Position numbers and translations under genes: made by a program | Notes under the pieces: generated by a model | The model's input: the letters and a program-made list of their open reading frames with translations, nothing else | Told to the model about the DNA's origin: nothing | Database searches by the model: none | In this document: positions 56,474-64,000 of the stretch, in pieces | Layout of the letters: the number at the start of each line of letters is the position of its first letter | Position numbering within the stretch: position 1 is the stretch's first letter | Assembly: GCA_008330645.1 (NCBI GenBank) | Contig: VLTN01000006.1 | Span: forward strand, 732,536-796,535 | Direction: 5' to 3' | Origin: Cafeteria roenbergensis | Lineage: Eukaryota; Sar; Bigyra; Bicosoecida; Cafeteriaceae | Length of the DNA stretch: 64,000 nucleotides

Positions 56474-58459
56474 TCAGAGCTTTTTGAGCTCTAGGAAGCC
56501 TTGGCCGCGCACCTCGCCCTCGAACATCACAGACACGGCGGCCCGCTGCGGCAGAGCCAGGAACTGCACCAAGGACAGCCCGGCCACCGACCCGACAGGG
56601 TGCCTGTGGAGCGTTACTCCCGACTGCGGCGCACCAGCTGCCGCCGCGGCCGCCGCCATGGCCGCCGTCACGCTGGCCGTGCTCGCCCCGAGGCGGCTGC
56701 GCCTCGGGGAGCCCGCCCCGCGCCCGCTCGCGCCCAGGCGCTTTGAGGCGTCAGCGGCCGCCCCGGGGGCGCAGGTGACCACCGGCGACCCGTCGACCAG
56801 GATTGTCACGACCGGCGCCCGCCCCGAGAACATGCCCACGCAGCAGCGATACAGGCCCGGGCGGGCCGCGACCACGCGCGTGGACCCGGATCCCTCCCAC
56901 ACGAGCGCCTCCTCGTCGGTGTTCTCCGCCTCGTGCTCCCAGGGCACCAGCCCGCCCTCCCTCAGCTCGCGGCTCTTCCACACCCACCGGCCCACGAGCG
57001 GCCCCTGCGTCTCCACGCGCTCCACCCGGCTGACGGCCGCGTCGGCGGCCTTGCGAGCGTCGCTCGCGACCGCGGCTGCCTCCTCGGCCGCCGCGGCCGC
57101 GCCCTCCACGCGCGCGTCGATGCCCTCCGTGGCCGCGGCGGCCTCCCGCGCCCGCCGCTCGACGGCCTCCAGCGCGGCTGTCGAGGGCCGCGCGTCCACG
57201 GCGGCGCGGAGGGACCCCAGCTCTGCCGAGTCGGCCTTGTTCTCAAGCAGAGCCTCCAGCCTCGCAGCAGCAGCAGCCCAGCCCCCAGCGCCTCCTCCTC
57301 CTCCTCCTGCTCCTCCTCCTCCTCCGCCGCCAATGCCACCGATACCGCCGCTGGCAGCCAGCGAGGTGAGCGTGGCCCGCAGCCCGGCCACCTCCGCCGC
57401 CTCCGCCTTCCGCCTGATGGCCTCCGCCACCGCAGCGGCGTCTGCCTTGCTCGCCAGCGCGGACCGGACCTCGTCGGCGTCCGCCTTGGCCTCCAGCGCC
57501 CTCGCCACCTCCTCTGCGGTGGGCCGCCGCCGAAGCTCCCCGCCCAGCCGGCCGAGCCCCTCGCTCACTGCCCTCTCGGCGCCCTCCCTCGCTGCCGTGG
57601 TGGCGCGCGCCAGCCGCGCCTCCAGCGCCTTGCCCCCCACCTTGCGGCCGAGCTGCGCCTCAAAGTCGGCCCGCCGAACGCAGTCGGCCAGCTCCGCCTC
57701 CACGCGCTCCAGCCCCGCCCCGGCCTCCCGCGCGCGGCGCGCCGCCGCCGAGGTCTCCTCGCCCGCCCGCGCCAGGGCGGACTCAACGAACTCCCTGACC
57801 TCCGTGCGGCCCGGGCGCTCCTCGCACAGGCGCCGCGTCTCCTCGGCGTCCCGCCGTGTGGCCAGCCCGTCCGCCACGTCGGAGAGCTCCTGCCGCGTCA
57901 CCCGCGATGCCAGCATGGCCTCCACGTCCCGGCGGCTCAGCAGGCCGGCCGCGTCCAGCTCTGCCGCCGTCACGAGGCCGGCCAGCGAGGAGACCTCGGC
58001 CTTGGCTGCCAGGGCCTCCTCCGCCGCTGCGCTGCGCCGCTCGCAGGCCTCGATGCGCGCCTCCAGGGAGGCTACGCGCTCCTGGAGCCGGTGGTTGTCG
58101 CGCTGCGAGGCCGCCAAGCGCTCGGCCAGCGCGTCCGCGCGGCGAGAGAGCTGGTCCTGCAGGCCCAGCCCCATCGTCTCGAGGTCCTCGGTGGACGCGC
58201 GCTGGGACACTGCCTGATGCAGGTCCGCAAACCGAGGCGCGTCCCCCATGGCGTCCCGCAGGGCCGCGCCGTCCCGCTCGCACGCCTCCATGCGGTGGGC
58301 GAGCGAGGCAATTGCAGACCGAATGACCGCCTGAATGTTGCGCCAGCCGCCCGCCCCCGACAGCAGGTCCGGTCCGGGCACGTCGGGCCCTGGCATCCCT
58401 CCCGTCGCGCGGGAGCGTCCGCCGTCGGAGCCAAACAGCGACGCTGGAGAGGCAGCCAT
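56474..58459 (-). CDS. Coiled-coil protein with a C1q/TNF-like C-terminal domain
   Basis: Single exon, 661 residues from ATG at 58459 (MAASPASLFGSDGG). Residues about 45-370 are continuous coiled coil (for example HRMEACERDGAALRDAM and LASLEARIEACERRSAA-like heptads). A Gly-only loop follows at about 375-395 (encoded by CCT/CCG repeats near 57291-57330), then a second coil. The last 170 residues are beta-rich: WVWKSRELREGGLVPWE, NTDEEALVWEGSG, RPGLYRCCVGMFSG and VVTILVDGSPVVT. This strand order and the PGLY motif resemble C1q-like jelly-roll domains, which trimerise; the coil would fit a trimer. No signal peptide is present, so an intracellular scaffold, perhaps cytoskeletal, is more likely than secretion. 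The domain call is by eye. Confidence 0.65.
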   Translation of the reverse strand: MAASPASLFGSDGGRSRATGGMPGPDVPGPDLLSGAGGWRNIQAVIRSAIASLAHRMEACERDGAALRDAMGDAPRFADLHQAVSQRASTEDLETMGLGLQDQLSRRADALAERLAASQRDNHRLQERVASLEARIEACERRSAAAEEALAAKAEVSSLAGLVTAAELDAAGLLSRRDVEAMLASRVTRQELSDVADGLATRRDAEETRRLCEERPGRTEVREFVESALARAGEETSAAARRAREAGAGLERVEAELADCVRRADFEAQLGRKVGGKALEARLARATTAAREGAERAVSEGLGRLGGELRRRPTAEEVARALEAKADADEVRSALASKADAAAVAEAIRRKAEAAEVAGLRATLTSLAASGGIGGIGGGGGGGAGGGGGGAGGWAAAAARLEALLENKADSAELGSLRAAVDARPSTAALEAVERRAREAAAATEGIDARVEGAAAAAEEAAAVASDARKAADAAVSRVERVETQGPLVGRWVWKSRELREGGLVPWEHEAENTDEEALVWEGSGSTRVVAARPGLYRCCVGMFSGRAPVVTILVDGSPVVTCAPGAAADASKRLGASGRGAGSPRRSRLGASTASVTAAMAAAAAAAGAPQSGVTLHRHPVGSVAGLSLVQFLALPQRAAVSVMFEGEVRGQGFLELKKL

Positions 58460-59409
58460 GGCGGCAACTGGTCTCTGGGTGCTCTGGGCAGGCGCCGCCC
58501 GCAGCGAGCAGCGGGTGCTAGCTTGGCACCAGGTGCCGCAGCGAGCTCGCTCGGAGGCGCGCAGGCGGCTCCCCGAGTGCGCGTCCGCGCGGCCGGCGGT
58601 TCGCCCGCCGCGCACTCGCTCCCCAGTCGCGGCAAACGGCTGTTGGACGGCGACAATATTTTGTGCGCCCAACCAGCGGCTCTGCCGACCCGGACTGGCT
58701 GGTGCGACCCCTCCTTGTGCGGAAGGCTCCCGTTGAGCGCCGGGCCGCGGTGTTGCGGTGCCGACGGCGCACGAGGCCGTACGCGGGCAAATCTGGTGCG
58801 AGGTTGGCAAGGGCAGGCGGCGAGGGCCGGCCGATTCGAGCGAGCGCGGGGACGCACAGCAGCGCCGACTGGCCAGAGCTTTACCATCCGGTTGCGGTTT
58901 TTTTGAAAAAGTACTGACCGAGCTGTTCGACTACCCCGTAAACGTCACCAATTCGCAGTCCGTCGTATTTCAGGCGCGTAGCCGCAAGGGCTGCCGGTTT
59001 GAATGCGGTCCCCACCAGCTACGAGGGGAAACATAAAATGCCCCGGCAGAGCACGTGACCAAATGGTTACAGTTTGCATTTCTCGCGCCCAGCTCAAGGC
59101 CCCGGTCGCTTCTTTTGGTACCCACGGGTGCCCTTTGCAGTGTAGGTGGCGGCAAGGCTCGAGCGCATGGCCGGGGCAGCGTCCACCGGATGTGGCGATC
59201 CGTTTCCGTGGCGCTCGTCACAGGCCGTTTGAAAAAATGCCCGCCGCTGCGCGTGAGACCCTCCCCTCGGTCTAGCTAGGCAGCGGACATTTGGGGCGAG
59301 TATAACTTGCGTGGGACTGCGGTGGCACCCAGGCCGTCAAGCCTTCGGTTGGCGAGTACCGGCCAGGAACAACAGCACAATATTCAAGCACAAAACCCTC
59401 AACAACATG
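58460..59409. other. Intergenic region and probable left edge of the transposable element
   Basis: 950 bp. Up to about 58880 it is GC-rich like its surroundings and contains the promoter of the coiled-coil gene. From about 58895 (a run of eight T, then GAAAAAGTAC) it becomes more A/T-rich, matching the element on the right. The exact element end and any terminal inverted repeat cannot be fixed because the other end is not in the window. No gene seen. Confidence 0.4.
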
Positions 59410-62298
59410 TCAGAGACGCATTTGTGCGGCCAGTGCCCGTGCTGACGGGCTTCTGGCTCGCTTGCTCGCCCTAACAGTGGGCGCGGGGGAAGGAGACGGC
59501 GCGCTGGCGGCTTGTGGACTTTGCGCGCGCGTTTCCGCCGGTGCAGGCGCCCCACCTGGTGAAGGAGGGGCAGGAGCGAGCGCTCCTGACACGGAGGCAA
59601 CCTGAAGACCCACGAACACCAGCTGCTTGACGAGACGGAGCTTGTCCATCACCAGGCTCGCCGCTGGAGAGTCGAGAAGCAGGTCTCGCTTCAACGCCGC
59701 CTTGGTCGGTGTTGCCTGGGTGTTAAGCACAGAATCGATCATCGCCAGGGACGTGGATGCCTGCTGGGCCACATCCGTGCCAGAAATCGTCTTCAAAGTG
59801 GTTCGAGCCTTCGCATTGGCCCGCTTGGCCTGCTCCAGCAACCCCCTGAGCGACTTCAGGACATGGTCAGCACGGGCCTGGGCCTCGATCTGATTGACAT
59901 GCGCGTCGGTGACGTCGAGCTGTCTTTGGTGCCGCTCGTAGCGCTCGTTGCCCCTCAAAAAGTCGTCTGTCGTCCGGGCGACTAATTGGCGATTATCTAG
60001 GTCTAAAGCCATGCGTTTGGCTCGATTTGGCCCGTCGACGTCGTCGGCGAAACCGTAGTTCGTCGCCACCCGAATGATGTCCAGCTCCTTCTTCATGCGA
60101 CTGGTGAACTCGGGCGTCAAAACAGACTTGTCCGAGATCGACTTCATAGCCCGCTCTACCACCGCAGCGGCGATGGCATCGCGGTCATAGCCGCCACGGT
60201 GAGCCTCCATGCGTTCGAGGATCTTTTCAGGGTCGCAGGTGGGCTTTGAGTCGGGCGTGAAGCCCTTGGCGAAAGTCCCAGTTCGAACGAAGCCGCCAGC
60301 AAGCACGGCCGGAGTCGCCGCCGCGACCCAGGCGTGGTACCCTGCACACAGCGTGTCAGAGGGGTGCACTTTCGTCTTGCGAGCGTCCTTGAGTCGAACA
60401 AAAATGCCGCTAGTTTTGCCCTCGCCCGAATCGACCTCCAGCTCGGCGAACACTTTGGGGCTGGTAACGCCCTGGCGGAGCCCAATAATGGTCGCAGGGC
60501 AAGGCACAGCACCCGTAAGAGTAGCAGCCGCGGCCCCCAAGCGGATTCGCGCGAACTCCTTGCGAAAGACGCCGATCGGCCCGTTGTCCAAAACTTGCCA
60601 CATGTGCGAGGAGGCGCCAGGAGGCACGGCACACCGCATGCCTACGTCCTGAAGATGCTTGATAGACGCAACGTCGGTGTGTGCCGCGTGGCCGTCCATC
60701 AGCAAGAGTTTGGGCCGTTTCTCCCAGTCCGAGTCTTGAATCTGCTCCCACGCCGTCCAGCGATGCATGGCCTCCCTGAAGATGGACCGAGTCACCCAGC
60801 CGTTGCTGGAGGCGAAGAACAGGTGTAGGGTGCCATCCGTGTGCATTTGGGAGACGGTAGCCAGACTGGGCATGTGCTTCACCGACATGACAGCGGCTCT
60901 GCGCTGCGGCTCGCCCGATTTCCGGCGCCTCGTTCCTGTCGAGCTACGCGAGCACCGCGCCGGAGTCGCCCCTGCCACAGCGGCAGATGCTGCTGCTGCT
61001 GTCATGGCGGGCGGGGGAGGCGCTCCGTCGCCGTTGTCATCATCAATCGTGTCGTCGGCGGCACTTGAGTCAGCGTCACGGTCGTCGTCGTCACCGTCGC
61101 CGGCATGATCAGCCGGCTCTTCAATGGTCTCGGCATGGTCTTCGGCTGTGAGATGAATCTCTGACGTCTGTCCACAAGTGCCCAGGGGACCTGAGGGGCT
61201 GCCTGGCGGGGGTACGGGAGAGTCCGTGCTTGCAGAGAGGATGCGAACGGAGCCCTGCGATGCTCTGCTGAGGCCCTCCGCTGCTTCGACCGTCGGTGCC
61301 AGCAGTGTCCCAGCGGCTAGTTGCCTGCGTGCGTCGTCCGCGGCCTTGGTGCTCTTGGCAACCCAAATGACGCAGCGGGTGGACTCGCAGTTGATGATCG
61401 GAAGCATGGTAATCGACTCGCGCGTGCCGCCCAGCTTGACCTGGTCCATGCGACGACGAGTCTCTGCAAGTGACAAGAACCTCTCGTCCATGCGAAGCCA
61501 CTGCAGGCACACTTCGTCCAGTTGGTACACATCTCGGCACCTCCCGACACGAGCAAGCTCAGAACTCAACACCTCAGTGTAGGATTCCGCAGCTGAAAGC
61601 TGCTCCGCGTCGCTGCGCGACCCGGCCTTCGCCGTCGTGTGCAACAGCTGCAAGCGGGAGAACTCCCTACGCCGTGACATTCGCCGCCACAGCCTCTTGC
61701 CAAAAGGGTCGGTCGTCTCTTCCTCGGTGTAGCGCCTGACCAGGGCGTCCAGCGCCGGTGGGCTGAGACCCGCTTTGACTGGCTGATCATCTCCTTCCGT
61801 CAAGAGCAGCTGCAAGCAGTTGCTGCGCGCGCAGGCGCATGCAGTGCGAATGACGGCTAAGCTGTCTCCGGGCATCACGCTCCGCAGCAGAGTGATATCG
61901 CCGTACAGCGACGCCTGCAACATGAACACACACAAAATACACAATGTCCATGGGCGGCGTCTCATGGGCAAGTCTGCAAGGCGGGCAGCGAGGGGACTCA
62001 CTACAACGAACTCGTGATCCACCGTCGAGTCAGGCCGGTATGACAGCTCGGCCGCCCGCGCCCGCAGCCCAGGCGCCGTCCAATTCCGCATGCTGCCATA
62101 TTTCGACCGGATGGTGGACTCGGGAACCCCTGTGGCCTCGCATATGGACGGCCAAGAGAAATGTGCTGAACTTTCGACCAACTTTGCGAGGTATTCCCCG
62201 ACTTCTTGGAGCTTCTTCCTCCCCCACCCAACGTGAGCAGTGTGCTTCTTGGTTCTGGGCAAGGACCGTCGCCGATCCGTTGCCTTGGTGGCGAGCAT
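59410..62298 (-). CDS. Transposase, DDE/D superfamily (pogo/Tc1-like DDE_1 type)
   Basis: Two exons, 62002-62298 and 59410-61914 (933 residues from MLATKATDRRRSL). The 87-bp GTGAGT...TTGCAG intron is a multiple of three; read through, it would add a false hydrophobic segment. The N-terminus is basic with a helix-turn-helix-like part (FSWPSICEATGVPESTIRSK). The catalytic acids are probably Asp232 (YQLDEVCLQW), Asp506 (LLLMDGHAAHTD) and Asp542 (WQVLDNGPIGVFRKEF). Thirty-five residues separate the last two, as in the D34-36D/E spacing of Tc1/mariner/pogo enzymes, and DGHxxH and LDxGxxGVF are typical DDE_1 phrases. A disordered, acid-rich insert of about 110 residues lies between the first and second Asp. 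The frame is intact and all three acids are present, so activity is possible. Family placement below superfamily is uncertain. Confidence 0.78.
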   Translation of the reverse strand: MLATKATDRRRSLPRTKKHTAHVGWGRKKLQEVGEYLAKLVESSAHFSWPSICEATGVPESTIRSKYGSMRNWTAPGLRARAAELSYRPDSTVDHEFVVVSPLAARLADLPMRRRPWTLCILCVFMLQASLYGDITLLRSVMPGDSLAVIRTACACARSNCLQLLLTEGDDQPVKAGLSPPALDALVRRYTEEETTDPFGKRLWRRMSRRREFSRLQLLHTTAKAGSRSDAEQLSAAESYTEVLSSELARVGRCRDVYQLDEVCLQWLRMDERFLSLAETRRRMDQVKLGGTRESITMLPIINCESTRCVIWVAKSTKAADDARRQLAAGTLLAPTVEAAEGLSRASQGSVRILSASTDSPVPPPGSPSGPLGTCGQTSEIHLTAEDHAETIEEPADHAGDGDDDDRDADSSAADDTIDDDNGDGAPPPPAMTAAAASAAVAGATPARCSRSSTGTRRRKSGEPQRRAAVMSVKHMPSLATVSQMHTDGTLHLFFASSNGWVTRSIFREAMHRWTAWEQIQDSDWEKRPKLLLMDGHAAHTDVASIKHLQDVGMRCAVPPGASSHMWQVLDNGPIGVFRKEFARIRLGAAAATLTGAVPCPATIIGLRQGVTSPKVFAELEVDSGEGKTSGIFVRLKDARKTKVHPSDTLCAGYHAWVAAATPAVLAGGFVRTGTFAKGFTPDSKPTCDPEKILERMEAHRGGYDRDAIAAAVVERAMKSISDKSVLTPEFTSRMKKELDIIRVATNYGFADDVDGPNRAKRMALDLDNRQLVARTTDDFLRGNERYERHQRQLDVTDAHVNQIEAQARADHVLKSLRGLLEQAKRANAKARTTLKTISGTDVAQQASTSLAMIDSVLNTQATPTKAALKRDLLLDSPAASLVMDKLRLVKQLVFVGLQVASVSGALAPAPPSPGGAPAPAETRAQSPQAASAPSPSPAPTVRASKRARSPSARALAAQMRL

Positions 62299-62752
62299 GG
62301 GCCCGTCAAAGTGGCGATTTGCATTCCGCAACCATTTGGTGCTCGCAACCGGTTGGTTCGCCTCCGGCACTCTTGCGCGCCGGAGCGAGCAGCAAGACGG
62401 CCGCCCACCGCCCCGCACTGCTCCCCGCTCCTTCGTCCCGAGTTTGCTCCGCCCATCTTGGGGTTGGTGCTGCTCGGCCCCGTGGATCGTGAGCTGCGGC
62501 AGAGGCTGCCGTTCCGTTCCCGAGGTCGGTTTCGCGAACTCTGCGCCCGACGCAGCGCTGGCACCCGCCCATACAGTGCCTACGTGGTAGGGCGGCAGTT
62601 TGCAAATCGCCGGGCTTTGTGCGGGGCGGGGGAAGCGCTGCGGAAGGACTGCAGCGTGCTCGCGCGCAGCGGCTTGTCCAGGCCAGCTTGCTTCACGAAC
62701 AGCCGCCCCCCGCAGTGCGCAGCGCCCGAGGCCAGTGGCCCCTCCCACGACC
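62299..62752. promoter_or_regulatory. Divergent 5' region inside the transposable element
   Basis: 454 bp between the transposase start and the start of the plus-strand partner. It presumably holds both promoters. If the transposase used an upstream ATG it could extend into this region, but the extra sequence is not protein-like. Confidence 0.35.
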
Positions 62753-63954
62753 ATGGCAGACCGTCCGCCATCATCTTCGTCGTCGTCGTCTTCGCCTTCG
62801 CGGGCGAAGGCGAAGGCAAGCGGCCGGCGCGCCCCCAAGCGCGGGCGCGAGCGCGAGGGCGGTGTTGCCGGCGATGCCCGACTGGCAAGCGATGCCGCCG
62901 AGAGGGAGCTGGCGATGCCAGTGCCTCTGCTGCCCAGCCCGCCGTGACGGAGCGCCAGCGTCAAGCCGGAGAAGCGGATGCACATCGTCCCGCTGAGCGC
63001 AAGCCGCCCAAGGAGGAAAAGAAGCACGAGAATTCCAAGGCGGGCAAGAGGGCCACGAAGCGCAGCAAGAACGCTGGCAATGCCAAGCGTCATCGACGTG
63101 GAGAAGCAGCCGACGCCGCCGCCAGGGGGCCTGCTGCAGCCGACCATTCTGGAGCCGCGGCAGCAGCGGCTTCCTCAGCTCCCCAAGTCCTGCTGCCGCC
63201 GTTGCTAGTGGAGCAGCTCCGCCCCGCAGTGCCGTGGCCCTTGGAGCAGGGGTTGGACTTGGCGCAGAGCCAGCTCCGCAAGCTGCAGATGAGCAGCACG
63301 CATCCCGAGTGTCGCCGAAAGATGCCGAGGACGACGTGAGTGGCCTGATCTCTGGTGCCCTGGTTTTCAGCGAAACCCCGCCTTCACAGGTCCGCTCCCG
63401 GGTAAAGAAAGCCCAAAAAGCGATCCAGTTCTTCAGCAAACTTCGTATCGCCGACGGGCTCAAATCGACCGGCAAAAAGAGGCGCTTCAACGCTCTCCTG
63501 GGCAAGCTTGGCACCGCGAGCGTTCGGCTCGGAGCCGATGCCCCCATCAAAGACGTGCTGAGCAGGGCCAAGGTGGCACTGAAAGATTCAGTCGACATAG
63601 ATCAGCTGGCCGAGTGGCACCGTCTTGGGCACCTTCGGGGCGTCGCTGCAGGCTTGGCAGAGGCCCTGTCCAAGCCGTGCACCATGAGAACCGTGAAGGA
63701 CCGCGCCAAGGAGCCGCTATTGGAGGAAAAGCGCGAGGCCGAGGAGCAGGCCGAGAAGGAAAAGCGCGAGGCCAAGAAGAATTCGGAGGCGCGAAAGTCC
63801 CGCCGAAAAGGTGCTGAACATGTATGGCTGCGAGTCGCCAGCGGAGCTGTCTGTGGTGTCGCAAGCCGTGGAGCAGCCCTGGTGGTTGCTTTGGCCGGTA
63901 CCGGAGCTCGAACAACTTTGGCAAACACTGTGGCTTGGGATATCGAAGCGTTGA
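62753..63954 (+). pseudogene. Element-encoded partner gene with frame changes, unknown function
   Basis: Starts MADRPPSSSSSSSS at 62753. Coding-like sequence (charged, GC-rich third positions) then passes through different frames: from the start to about 62905, then a second frame to about 63335 (for example ERKPPKEEKKHENSKAGKR and PWPLEQGLDLAQSQLRKLQ), a third from about 63370 to 63795 (AQKAIQFFSKLRIADGLKS, DIDQLAEWHRLGHLRG, EEKREAEEQAEKEKREAKK), and back to the second to a stop at 63952-63954 (NMYGCESPAELSVVSQAV, WWLLWPVPELEQLW). The second-to-third switch can be explained by a 35-bp GTGAGT...TTTTCAG intron at 63336-63370 in the right phase; the other two lack splice signals and look like frameshifts. 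The third frame alternatively stays open to the window end with poorer codon use. Basic N-terminus and coil suggest a nucleic-acid-binding accessory protein, but no family was recognised. Confidence 0.45.
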
Positions 63955-64000
63955 CCAAGCCGATCAATCCTGGAAATGATCGAAATCTAGGGCTGCTGTT

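Larger units (their letters stand above)
58895..64000. mobile_element. DNA transposon of the DDE/D superfamily, right end outside window
   Basis: The region is less GC-rich than the flanking genes. It carries a transposase gene (-) and a divergent second gene (+) with a 454-bp gap between their starts. Two divergent genes sharing a central 5' region is a layout found in several eukaryotic DNA transposons. The left boundary is set only by composition and the right one is not seen, so the limits are approximate. Confidence 0.5.

Noticed and set aside
61915-62001. Hydrophobic segment (TLCILCVFMLQASL) in the transposase as a membrane span
   Set aside because: It is the translation of an 87-bp intron with GTGAGT and TTGCAG ends; a transposase is not expected to be membrane-bound.
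58895-64000. Integrated virus or virophage
   Set aside because: No capsid, packaging ATPase, polymerase or integrase was seen; only a DDE/D transposase and an unknown partner.

Overview
This window is nuclear DNA from a very GC-rich, gene-dense single-celled eukaryote, most likely a heterotrophic or mixotrophic protist. The evidence is: spliceosomal introns of about 87-304 bp, cytosolic ribosomal protein uS10, a NIMA-family kinase, Tim22, a BAG-domain co-chaperone, organelle presequences, and thrombospondin-type extracellular proteins. No photosynthesis gene is visible. A GC-rich stramenopile flagellate such as a bicosoecid would fit, but nothing here proves the lineage.

Layout. From 1 to about 29.4 kb compact genes mostly alternate in strand, with short shared 5' regions and convergent 3' ends. 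They are: GH36 alpha-galactosidase (+, 5'-truncated by the window), EF-hand/coiled-coil protein (-), alanine-rich protein (+), 3-methylcrotonyl-CoA carboxylase alpha subunit (-), tRNase Z (+), a small membrane protein (+), NEK-type kinase (-), glycerol kinase with a hydrophobic tail (+), Tim22 (-), a coiled-coil protein (+), BAG-domain protein (-), and a large SP-rich/coiled-coil protein (+). From 29.7 to 51.0 kb, in visibly less GC-rich DNA, lie two giant minus-strand genes in tandem. One encodes a polytopic surface protein of about 3950 residues whose Ser/Thr/Ala stalk comes from a 1.9-kb higher-order minisatellite. The other encodes a type-I membrane protein of about 2860 residues with thrombospondin-1 repeats and an EGF-like module. 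From 51.5 to 58.5 kb compact genes return: a secreted protein (-), uS10 (+), alanine aminotransferase with a presequence (-), and a coiled-coil protein with a C1q-like end (-). From about 58.9 kb to the end the DNA is again less GC-rich and holds a transposable element: a DDE/D transposase (-) and a divergent, frame-disrupted partner gene (+).

How the genes fit together. Several products are mitochondrial or probably so: MCC alpha for leucine breakdown, alanine aminotransferase with a presequence, Tim22 for carrier import, and glycerol kinase with a tail like that of outer-membrane-bound animal forms. The two giant proteins look like cell-surface or adhesion molecules. Exon joins were worked out by hand from reading frame and splice signals. 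Fifteen of the 16 proposed donors read GTGAG and all 16 acceptors end in GCAG, which supports the models, although a few sites were chosen partly because they fit.
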